Source: an uncultured bacterium (GTDB taxonomy: Bacteria > Patescibacteriota > Minisyncoccia > Phycocordibacterales > CAIZIN01). From it: a stretch of DNA of 7,802 bases. Below, piece by piece: positions 1 through 5,461 of the stretch. Both the position numbers and the translations under genes were made by a program. The DNA lies in NCBI GenBank assembly GCA_903933085.1, contig CAIZIN010000091.1:1-7802 (forward strand). Reading direction: 5' to 3'. The notes beneath the pieces were generated by a model, which was given only the letters and a program-made list of their open reading frames with translations, was not told where the DNA came from and searched no databases. Numbering within the stretch: position 1 is the stretch's first letter; each line of letters starts with the position of its first letter.

Positions 1-28
1 CCCTTAAATACATAAAGAAGGGCGGGGT

Positions 29-67
29 GGTGATTTTTGTAATCGCTTCGCTCATCAAAAATCAACC
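29..67 (+). promoter_or_regulatory. Hairpin abutting the efp start codon
   Basis: TGATTTTTG (31-39) is a perfect inverted repeat of CAAAAATCA (56-64). With one bulged A at 65 the stem extends by two pairs (GG 29-30 with CC 66-67), so it ends at the base before the efp ATG. The 16-base loop contains GCTTCGC. The SD-like GGTGGTGA (one mismatch to GGAGGTGA) lies at 26-33 on the 5' side, overlapping the base of the stem. The hairpin could bring a distant SD near the start, or block initiation, or be the tail of an upstream gene's terminator outside the window. The pairing is seen; the role is inference. Confidence 0.45.
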
Positions 68-634
68 ATGTCAATGCTAGATTACAGCGAAATAACAGTT
101 CGAAAATATATTATTCTCGAAGGGGAGCCTTATGAGGTTATTGATAATCATATCTTTCGTATGCAACAGCGGAAGCCGCAAAATAAGACAAAACTTCGAA
201 ATCTAATTTCTGGAAGTATGAAAGAAGTAACTTTTCACCAAGCGGAAAAAGTTGAAGAAGCAGAAATTGAGAAAGCTAATATGAAATTCCTTTTTAGTAA
301 TAAAGGCGAATGGTGGTTCTGTGAAGAAAAAGATGCTTCAAAAAGATTTAAGCTTGAAGAGACTCTTCTTGGTACAGCTGGTAAATTTATAAAACCAAAT
401 ATCATTGTTGAGGCTTTAATGTTTGGAGAAAGAGTAATTGGGATTAAGACTCCTGCGAAAGCTGAACTCAAAGTTACAGAGGCTCCTCCAGCAACTAAAG
501 GCGATACAGCAAAGGGTGGAAACAAACTTATTACACTTGAGACGGGTGCAAAGGTAACAGCCCCATTGTTTATTTCCGAAGGAGATGTGGTAAGAATTAA
601 TACAGAAACAGGGGAGTATATTGAGAGAGCGTAA
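68..634 (+). CDS. efp: Elongation factor P, with Gln at the usual modified-Lys position
   Basis: EF-P binds next to the P-site tRNA and relieves ribosomes stalled at consecutive prolines. The 188-residue protein has the normal family length (about 185-190) and aligns to E. coli EF-P without gaps over the first 46 residues: EGEPYEV at 18-24 and KLRNL at 42-46. The C-terminal OB domain is clear (KGDTAKGG at about 143-150, LETGAKVTAPLFI, then INTETGEYIERA at the end). The loop tip reads MQQRKP (32-37), so residue 34, Lys in E. coli (beta-lysylated) and Arg in rhamnosylated types, is Gln here. The ATG at 68 is the only start in the frame: the upstream reading frame is open back to TAA at 5-7 with no ATG, GTG or TTG. 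No Shine-Dalgarno sequence sits at normal spacing; a GGTGGTGA at 26-33 lies before a hairpin that ends at the start codon. The identification is secure. The modification state cannot be read from sequence. Confidence 0.96.
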   Translation: MSMLDYSEITVRKYIILEGEPYEVIDNHIFRMQQRKPQNKTKLRNLISGSMKEVTFHQAEKVEEAEIEKANMKFLFSNKGEWWFCEEKDASKRFKLEETLLGTAGKFIKPNIIVEALMFGERVIGIKTPAKAELKVTEAPPATKGDTAKGGNKLITLETGAKVTAPLFISEGDVVRINTETGEYIERA

Positions 635-635
635 T

Positions 636-941
636 CTAGTTGCTAGTTTTGTTAGTATCAGCACAGACCCCCCACAGATACTCTTCTCTTGAGAAGTTCT
701 GTGTCTGTGAATATACTGAATTTCTTACGAGTCTAGATTGGCGGGGGTTTCCTATTGGCGGAATTGAAAACCATGTATATCCACGATTTTCGCACCGTTC
801 TTGTTCTAAAATAGTTTGCAAAGAGCCGACTAGAAAATATATAGTAACTATAATTATAATAAAAACAAAAAATTTTTTGGAGAATTTCTTTTCAAGCCAA
901 TCGGGGAATAGTTTTCTTTTTTTAGTCAAAAAATTTTTCAT
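636..941 (-). CDS. Small single-pass membrane protein, translationally coupled to recA
   Basis: This 101-residue protein is not one I recognise. It has a basic N-terminus (about residues 1-23, rich in Lys and Phe), one strongly hydrophobic segment (about 24-42, FFVFIIIIVTIYFLVGSL) and a hydrophilic tail of about 57 residues with two cysteines (C50 and C93) that could form a disulfide if the tail is outside. By the positive-inside rule the N-terminus would be cytoplasmic. Its ATG lies 2 bases after the recA TAA, and the last codons of recA supply GGAGAA as a Shine-Dalgarno sequence at suitable spacing. This is the clearest SD in the window and the best argument that the gene is real and coupled to recA. 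Its TAG at 636-638 is one base from the efp stop, tail to tail, with no terminator between. A plus-strand frame overlaps it but has no comparable start context. Function unknown. Confidence 0.62.
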   Translation of the reverse strand: MKNFLTKKRKLFPDWLEKKFSKKFFVFIIIIVTIYFLVGSLQTILEQERCENRGYTWFSIPPIGNPRQSRLVRNSVYSQTQNFSREEYLWGVCADTNKTSN

Positions 942-943
942 AA

Positions 944-2008
944 TTATTCTCCGTCTTCCTCCTCTTTACTTGGTGCTACGGTCAAAACGTCTCCTTTTGC
1001 TAATCTCTTTCGAATTTCTTTTAATATTTCATTTGAGAGTTTTGTGTTTTCTTTTAGGAATGTTCGTGTAGCGTCGTAGCCTCGGCCTAGGGGAGTATCA
1101 CCATATTTATATGAAGCTCCAGACTTTGAAATGATCCCCATCTTTTCTCCAAGGGCAATTATTTCTCCTTCTTTTGAAATTCCTTCATTGTACATAAGAT
1201 CAAATTCTGTTTGTTTGAATGGTGCAGCTACTTTGTTTTTTACTACCTTCACACGTACGCGTCCTCCCATAATTTCTTCTCCTTTTTTAATTTGAGCAAT
1301 TCGACGAATATCAAGGCGAACTGATGTATAGAATTTTAATGCTTTACCACCTGGAGTAGTTTCTGGATTACCAAACATCACACCGATTTGCATACGAATT
1401 TGGTTAATGAAGATAACTACAGTCTTTGAACGAGCTACAATCGCTGTGAGCTTTCTTAGGGCTTGCGACATCAAACGAGCTTGTTTACCAACGTGTTGTT
1501 GTCCCATATCTCCTTCTATTTCATCTTTTGGTGTTAGAGCAGCCACTGAGTCGATTACAATCACATCCATTTTTCCTGAGCGCACAAGAGACTCTACAAT
1601 TTCAAGTGCTTGTTCTCCTGTGTCTGGCTGAGAAATCAAAAGTTCATTGATTTTTACTCCGATTTTTTTTGAATACTCTGGATCCATTGCGTGTTCAGCA
1701 TCAATGTATGCACAAATTCCACCAAGTTTTTGAGCTTCTGCCACAACGTGTAGTGATAGAGTAGTTTTTCCTGAAGATTCAGGACCGAAGATTTCAATTA
1801 TTCTTCCTCTTGGAAGCCCTCCAATCCCTAATGCTGAGTCGAGACCAATAGAACCAGTCGAGATTGCATTGATATCAACCTTTGGCGCCTCACCAAGTTT
1901 CATAATTGAGTCCTCTCCAAACTTTGCTTTAATTTCTCGAAGTGTTGCCTCGATACTTGTTGCTCCAACCGCCACCTTGTCTTCCTTTTTAGTTTTTTTG
2001 AATGCCAT
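944..2008 (-). CDS. recA: RecA recombinase
   Basis: RecA forms ATP-dependent filaments on single-stranded DNA, pairs homologous DNA, and in many bacteria promotes LexA self-cleavage. At 354 residues it has the usual family length. Visible landmarks are: Walker A GPESSGKT (75-82); the catalytic Glu of the AYIDAEHAMDP segment (E105, equivalent to E. coli E96); Walker B MDVIVIDS (147-154) with D153; loop L1 near EIEGDMGQQHVG (163-174); and loop L2 in INQIRMQIGVMFGNPETTPG (201-220). The C-terminal domain ends in the acidic tail KEEEDGE typical of RecA. Nothing essential is missing. It lies downstream of ftsK and the Ig-like gene on the same strand. The 25-base gap before it is almost pure A/T and shows no SD. 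I see no clear LexA box or separate promoter, so expression from an upstream promoter is likely. Confidence 0.99.
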   Translation of the reverse strand: MAFKKTKKEDKVAVGATSIEATLREIKAKFGEDSIMKLGEAPKVDINAISTGSIGLDSALGIGGLPRGRIIEIFGPESSGKTTLSLHVVAEAQKLGGICAYIDAEHAMDPEYSKKIGVKINELLISQPDTGEQALEIVESLVRSGKMDVIVIDSVAALTPKDEIEGDMGQQHVGKQARLMSQALRKLTAIVARSKTVVIFINQIRMQIGVMFGNPETTPGGKALKFYTSVRLDIRRIAQIKKGEEIMGGRVRVKVVKNKVAAPFKQTEFDLMYNEGISKEGEIIALGEKMGIISKSGASYKYGDTPLGRGYDATRTFLKENTKLSNEILKEIRKRLAKGDVLTVAPSKEEEDGE

Positions 2009-2033
2009 AGAATTTAACTTAATAATTAATAAT

Positions 2034-2474
2034 TTATAACTTTTTTAATTTAGATATTTTCGGGGAACTTGTTGCTGTTGTCTTATCCTCATCCTTAAGT
2101 GTTAGTACTGGGGCTTCATCACCTGGTGCTACTACTTGAATGTACTTTGTTGTTTCTCTGCCAAATTTGTCCTTACCGTAGAGTTTCAGTGTATTTTCAC
2201 CATCGTAAAGTATTAACTTTTCTTTAAAGTTCCCTTCATCATCAATAAAAATTTGTCGGTCGTTTAATGTTATATAATTTAAGTTTTCACTTTTTCCTTT
2301 TATTTCTACAAAATTATTTTTTGTTAACTCTCCATTTTGGGGAGTTTCAATCACAATTGTTGGGCCTTTTATGATGTGTCGTGCAGAAAAGAGGGAATAG
2401 CCAATCACAATAACCCCGATAAAAATCATGAAAGAAAGTTTTAAGGCGATTTTGGAATTATGTGTTAAGGGCAT
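2034..2474 (-). CDS. Membrane-anchored Ig-like beta-sandwich protein between ftsK and recA
   Basis: A 146-residue protein with a short basic N-terminus, one hydrophobic helix (about 10-29, ALKLSFMIFIGVIVIGYSLF) acting as an uncleaved signal anchor, and an exported domain. Residues 37-116 read like a bacterial Ig-like or glucodextranase-B-like fold: GPTIVIETPQNGEL, then VEIKGKSEN, ITLNDRQIFIDDEGNF, LYDGENTLKLYGKDKFGRET and YIQVV. The pattern 'thing-you-add, DEGNF, LxxGxNxLxLxAxDxxG' is characteristic of that group. The tail (117-146) is low-complexity and ends in basic KISKLKKL. It has no catalytic motif, so a binding or structural role at the cell surface is the best guess. It is 151 bases downstream of ftsK and 25 bases upstream of recA, all on one strand, suggesting co-transcription. 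No SD is seen before its ATG. Fold assignment is from pattern only. Confidence 0.8.
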   Translation of the reverse strand: MPLTHNSKIALKLSFMIFIGVIVIGYSLFSARHIIKGPTIVIETPQNGELTKNNFVEIKGKSENLNYITLNDRQIFIDDEGNFKEKLILYDGENTLKLYGKDKFGRETTKYIQVVAPGDEAPVLTLKDEDKTTATSSPKISKLKKL

Positions 2475-2490
2475 GGTAATTAATTCAAAT

Positions 2491-2531
2491 GTTAAAACTC
2501 AAAAGGTAAAAGTTAAAGTAAAAATTCAAAA
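2491..2531 (+). repeat. A-rich intergenic repeat, copy 1
   Basis: GTTAAAACTCAAA (2491-2503), followed by a related tract ending AATTCAAAA, matches a second copy at 6437-6470, which also starts GTTAAAACTCAAA and ends AATTCAAAA. The middle parts (GGTAAAAGTTAAAGTA here, GGTCAAAGTTGT there) are similar with indels. The repeat sits in the gap between ftsK and the Ig-like gene. Biased A/T composition makes some similarity cheap, but an identical 13-mer with a shared order of words is more than chance would easily give. Confidence 0.45.
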
Positions 2532-2587
2532 ACTTAGAATCATGATTTTCTGTATTTAACTTTTTTGTTTTTACTTTCATTTGCATG

Positions 2588-2614
2588 TCCCAGCTTATTT
2601 GCTGTTGTCTGGGA
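2588..2614 (-). other. Weak hairpin downstream of ftsK
   Basis: TCCCAG (2588-2593) pairs with CTGGGA (2609-2614) across a 15-base loop, 12 bases past the ftsK stop. No U-tract follows on the minus strand, so it does not look like an intrinsic terminator and the operon probably reads through. It may help stabilise or process the mRNA. The rest of 2475-2625 holds only A-rich repeat sequence. Confidence 0.3.
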
Positions 2615-2615
2615 T

Positions 2616-2641
2616 GAGTTTTGACTTATAAGTTTTGACTT
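2616..2641 (-). repeat. AAGTCAAAACT repeat embedding the ftsK stop codon
   Basis: On the minus strand the word AAGTCAAAACT occurs twice in direct tandem, separated by TAT, across the end of ftsK. The first copy encodes the last residues (S-Q-N-L) and runs into the TAA at 2628-2626; the second lies in the intergenic gap. The same word family (GTCAAAAGTTAAAACTC) appears at 6430-6446. The last residues of FtsK may therefore derive from a repeat. Confidence 0.45.
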
Positions 2642-4908
2642 TCCTCCGTACTCTGCATCTTCTCCAATACTTCTCTAGGTCTAGCACCGTCTCCGGGGCC
2701 GATGACACCTCTTTCTTCGAGCATATCTACCATTCTAGCAGCACGAGCGTAACCAACACGAAGTTTTCTCTGTAGGAATGATGTTGAGGCTTTGCCAGCT
2801 TCAATTACTGTCTTTCGAGCTTCCTCATACATCTCGTCATCATTGGAATCATCTAAAGATTCAGTATCGCTCGCGAGAGAAACGTCTGATCCATCAAACA
2901 TTGGGTTTCTTTCTGAGCTTGCTGTTTCTGGAGTTAGATTGAGTTCGTATGAAAGTTCGTCTCTGTATTGGTCTATAAGGTATTTTACCACATTTTTTAC
3001 TTCATCTTCAGATATATATGCAGATTGAATACGGCTAGGTTGTGACATTTCACCGGAAAGATAAAGCATATCTCCTTGGCCGAGAAGTTTTTCAGCACCT
3101 GGCATATCCAAAATTGTACGAGAGTCGATCTGAGAAGCTACTTGTAGGGCAATACGAGCAGGGATGTTTGCTTTGATAAGACCGGTAATGACATTCACAG
3201 AAGGTCTTTGTGTTGAAAGGATAAGGTGAATACCCACAGCTCGAGACATTTGAGCGAGGCGAACGATAGCCGCTTCAAGTTCTCTTGGGTATGTTTGCAT
3301 AATATCAGCAAGCTCATCGATGATAATGACAATATAAGGCATTGGGTCGAGTTTCTTTTGATCAGTATCACCTGTTATCTTTATATTTTTCGTTGGCTCT
3401 AAAATATTTTTATGATATGACTGAATATCACGAACAGAATTTGCTTCTAAAATATCGTAACGTCGATTCATTTCCTTTGCTGCCCATCTAAGTGCAAGGA
3501 TAGTTTTCTTAGGTTCAGTGATCACAGGTGTAAGGAGGTGGGGTATCTTGTTGTATAGAGTAAGTTCAACTCGCTTAGGGTCGATCATTATAAGTTTCAT
3601 TGCATCCGGGCTATTTCTGTATAGAAGCGAAGTGATGATTGTATGGATGGTAACAGATTTTCCAGAACCTGTAGTACCTGCGATAAGAAGGTGAGGCATC
3701 TTTGCTAGGTTTGAAAAATGAGATTTGCCGGAGATACCTTTACCAAGAGATACTAGAAGAGGCTTGTCTGACTGCTGGAATTCAGAAGAAGAAAGAAGTG
3801 TACCAAGACCAACAGTTGTTTTTGTTGTGTTTGGCATTTCTATTCCCACAAGTGACTTTCCTGGGATTGGTGCTTCGATACGGAGTGGGTGAGCGGCTAG
3901 AGCAAGAGAAAGGTCGTTTTGTAAAGCAACGATACGAGAGAGCTTCACGCCCTCAGCTGGCTTAAGAGCGTAGCGAGTTACAGAAGGTCCGATGGTGATC
4001 TCATCCATTTCAACAAGTATGCCGAAGTTTTGGAGTGTTCTTTTTATAATGTTTGCATTTGCTTTAATGTCACCTACACCCGGCTTACCTTTATCTTTTT
4101 CTAAGATGTCGATAGGTGGGGGAGCATAGACGCCGTGAAATTCTTTTCTGTTTTTTTCTTGAGGAACAAATTCTTCAGCTCCTTCTTTTCCAAAAATTCC
4201 AAAAAGTTTCTTACCTGAATCTTTTTCATTTTGAACTTCTGCATCTGCTGACTTTTCATTTTCTTTAATTTCAGCGAGGGCAACTTGTTTGGCGATGTCA
4301 TTACCATTAGCTAAAACTTCGCCTTCAGCACCGACAATAACGGGCTCTTGTTTTTTTCTGAATAATGAAAGGAATCTTCCAATAAGACTCATCTTAAGTG
4401 ATGTGTCAAAAATAATAAGAAGGGAAATTATGAAGAGCGCTCCGAGGATAACAAAGCTCGCTTCAAAAGCAAAAAGTTGGGTCATGGGGTTTGCAATGAG
4501 GTGACCAATTTTTCCTCCCTTGCTTTCGGCTAGGAGTTTTACAGAGAGAAGCTCAATAAGTCCAAGTCCTGAAAAAAGAAAAACTAATCCGCCGATATAT
4601 TTTGGGGTGGCGAGATTGTGGTGAAGTGATTTCAAAAATGAAATACCAAGAATGACTGAGATGGTGGGGAGGAGGAAGTATCCAACACCGAGGAGATAAC
4701 CAAAAACTTCATAGAGTTTTTCACCTACCATGCCTGCGTGTCCGACAGATCCCATAATGAAAAACACACCTAATACTAGAAAAATAATCCCAGTGATTGT
4801 ATCAACTGTTTCGTTGCCTAAGTGAGAAAAAAGGTGCCAACCCTTGGGTTTGATTTCTTCTTTTTTATGCTTAAAATTTTCTTGTTGAGAGTGTTTCTTA
4901 CGTGCCAT
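2626..4908 (-). CDS. ftsK: FtsK/SpoIIIE-family DNA translocase
   Basis: FtsK is a septum-anchored hexameric motor that pumps chromosome ends through the closing division site and directs dimer resolution. The 760 residues show an N-terminal membrane domain with about four helices (near 36-57, 67-93, 105-125 and 147-168), a charged linker (about 185-255) much shorter than in E. coli (whose FtsK is about 1,330 residues) and close to SpoIIIE length. The alpha/beta motor follows: Walker A GTTGSGKS (411-418), MIDPKRVELTLY (441-452), Walker B IVIIIDELADIM (526-537), and the STQRPSVNVITGLIKANIPARIA segment (566-588). After an acidic spacer (about 660-695) comes the gamma winged-helix domain (about 695-750), STSFLQRKLRVGYARAARMVDMLEERGVIG, which reads KOPS/SRS-type polarity sequences. 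The start fits MARKKHSQ; a GAGG lies about 20 bases upstream, too far for a standard SD. First gene of the minus-strand block. Confidence 0.98.
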   Translation of the reverse strand: MARKKHSQQENFKHKKEEIKPKGWHLFSHLGNETVDTITGIIFLVLGVFFIMGSVGHAGMVGEKLYEVFGYLLGVGYFLLPTISVILGISFLKSLHHNLATPKYIGGLVFLFSGLGLIELLSVKLLAESKGGKIGHLIANPMTQLFAFEASFVILGALFIISLLIIFDTSLKMSLIGRFLSLFRKKQEPVIVGAEGEVLANGNDIAKQVALAEIKENEKSADAEVQNEKDSGKKLFGIFGKEGAEEFVPQEKNRKEFHGVYAPPPIDILEKDKGKPGVGDIKANANIIKRTLQNFGILVEMDEITIGPSVTRYALKPAEGVKLSRIVALQNDLSLALAAHPLRIEAPIPGKSLVGIEMPNTTKTTVGLGTLLSSSEFQQSDKPLLVSLGKGISGKSHFSNLAKMPHLLIAGTTGSGKSVTIHTIITSLLYRNSPDAMKLIMIDPKRVELTLYNKIPHLLTPVITEPKKTILALRWAAKEMNRRYDILEANSVRDIQSYHKNILEPTKNIKITGDTDQKKLDPMPYIVIIIDELADIMQTYPRELEAAIVRLAQMSRAVGIHLILSTQRPSVNVITGLIKANIPARIALQVASQIDSRTILDMPGAEKLLGQGDMLYLSGEMSQPSRIQSAYISEDEVKNVVKYLIDQYRDELSYELNLTPETASSERNPMFDGSDVSLASDTESLDDSNDDEMYEEARKTVIEAGKASTSFLQRKLRVGYARAARMVDMLEERGVIGPGDGARPREVLEKMQSTEESQNL

Positions 4909-4928
4909 TTTTTTTGTTTAATTTACCT

Positions 4929-4964
4929 CTGTTATCCTCGCTGTACTCAGTGAGGATCCAAGTC
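4929..4964 (+). repeat. Palindromic element A, in the ftsK upstream region
   Basis: The element begins CTGTTATCC and ends GGATCCAAGTC. ATCCTCGCTG (4934-4943) pairs with CAGTGAGGAT (4948-4957) around a TACT loop, with 9 standard pairs and one G-T. It is one copy of the dispersed family seen at 5186-5308, 6611-6707 and 6999-7160. It begins 20 bases before the ftsK ATG (minus strand), so it would be in the ftsK leader and could affect initiation. Confidence 0.75.
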
Positions 4965-5045
4965 TTGTTTTTGATTTTTAATTTGGTTTTCATATTTCTG
5001 TAATTTTCATTCCGCCTTTGTCTATCATTCCTGAATTGCATTCTT

Positions 5046-5082
5046 AAGGCCGGGCCTTAGGTCTTCAAAAAGACCCGGCCTT
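5046..5082. other. GC-rich bulged hairpin in the ftsK upstream region
   Basis: AAGGCCGGG (5046-5054) pairs with CCCGGCCTT (5074-5082), and inside it GTCTT (5061-5065) pairs with AAGAC (5070-5074) around CAAA, leaving a bulge CCTTAG. An alternative local palindrome AAGGCC-GGGCCTT exists on the 5' side, so two states are possible. It lacks a U-tract on either strand (TTTGCA on plus, AAGAATG on minus), so it is not a typical intrinsic terminator. On the minus strand it would sit in a long ftsK leader if the promoter near 5113-5141 is used. Confidence 0.6.
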
Positions 5083-5112
5083 TGCATTAAATCCTATCCT
5101 GTATTTGCTTCT

Positions 5113-5141
5113 ATTATACTCCTATTCTCTTCAATAAAGAA
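5113..5141 (-). promoter_or_regulatory. Possible promoter for ftsK (minus strand)
   Basis: On the minus strand a perfect TATAAT (5118-5113) is present with only a weak TTCTTT (5141-5136) at 17 bases. If used, it gives a leader of about 200 bases crossing the GC-rich hairpin and palindromic element A. This is the best -10 match upstream of ftsK, but in A/T-rich sequence one hexamer is weak evidence. Confidence 0.3.
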
Positions 5142-5185
5142 GTGGAAAAAGTTATGTTTTCCATTTCCTTCTACACGCGTTTTCT

Positions 5186-5217
5186 CTGTCATTCCGGACT
5201 CGATCAAGAATCCAGTC
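5186..5217 (+). repeat. Palindromic element B (degenerate)
   Basis: It begins CTGTCATTCC and ends GAATCCAGTC, matching the ends of the family, but the inner stem is mostly lost: the 5' half has CCGGA while the 3' half has TCAAG instead of TCCGG. Only ATTC/GAAT clearly pair. It reads as a decayed copy, adjacent to the intact element C. Confidence 0.6.
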
Positions 5218-5233
5218 TCCACATCTATATTCT

Positions 5234-5308
5234 CTGTTATCCTTGCGAATGCGAGGATCCACGAATCCGAATTCATAGGATTTATCCTCGCATTCGCAAG
5301 GATAACAA
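5234..5308. repeat. Palindromic elements C and C', a head-to-head inverted pair
   Basis: Element C (5234-5261) begins CTGTTATCC and ends GGATCCA; its own hairpin is ATCCTTGC (5239-5246), loop GAAT, GCGAGGAT (5251-5258) with one G-T pair. Element C' (5284-5307) is the exact reverse complement of 5235-5258. The 24-base arms are therefore perfect and separated by 25 bases. The region can fold as two small hairpins or one long stem. Short reading frames across it, giving residues like YPRIRKD or LDQESSL, are by-products of the repeat. Confidence 0.8.
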
Positions 5309-5328
5309 ACTGCGGAATTTGTTATAGT

Positions 5329-5364
5329 CATCTAGAACATCTAGAACATTTACAACATTTATCT
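5329..5364 (+). repeat. Four 9-bp tandem repeats upstream of a promoter
   Basis: CATCTAGAA occurs twice exactly (5329-5337 and 5338-5346), followed by CATTTACAA (5347-5355) and CATTTATCT (5356-5364) in the same register. The array ends 8 bases before the -35 hexamer of the promoter at 5373. Tandem short repeats there suggest a binding site for a regulator, but mini-satellite slippage could also produce them. Confidence 0.65.
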
Positions 5365-5460
5365 TTTGTCTTTTGACATATTTTTCTAACGGACTATAAT
5401 GCGGAGATAAGAGACTCACAATTCTCCTAAAGATGCAATTTAAACTAAAAGACAAAAGAT
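5361..5460. promoter_or_regulatory. 14-bp inverted repeat bracketing the promoter and leader
   Basis: ATCTTTTGTCTTTT (5361-5374) is the exact reverse complement of AAAAGACAAAAGAT (5447-5460). The left arm overlaps the first two bases of the -35 hexamer; the right arm ends 1 base before the ATG at 5462. A protein bound to both arms could loop the promoter. In RNA only the right arm is transcribed, so the symmetry would act at the DNA level. An autoregulatory operator for the winged-helix protein encoded downstream is a natural but untested reading. Confidence 0.55.
5373..5400 (+). promoter_or_regulatory. Consensus sigma70-type promoter
   Basis: TTGACA (5373-5378) and TATAAT (5395-5400) match both consensus hexamers perfectly, with a 16-base spacer. 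Initiation would be near 5406-5408, giving a leader of about 55 bases for the gene starting at 5462. The leader holds GGAGA (5403-5407) pairing with TCTCC (5423-5427) and no SD near the start. This is the strongest promoter match in the window. Confidence 0.85.
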
Positions 5461-5461
5461 T

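Noticed and set aside
235..664. Minus-strand frames under efp
   Set aside because: They are antisense to a well-defined efp, with compositions typical of shadows.
640..1071. Plus-strand frame of 143 residues
   Set aside because: It is the complement of the small membrane protein and the recA 3' end, with a run of hydrophobic residues coming from the antisense of charged and A-rich codons. It has no SD.
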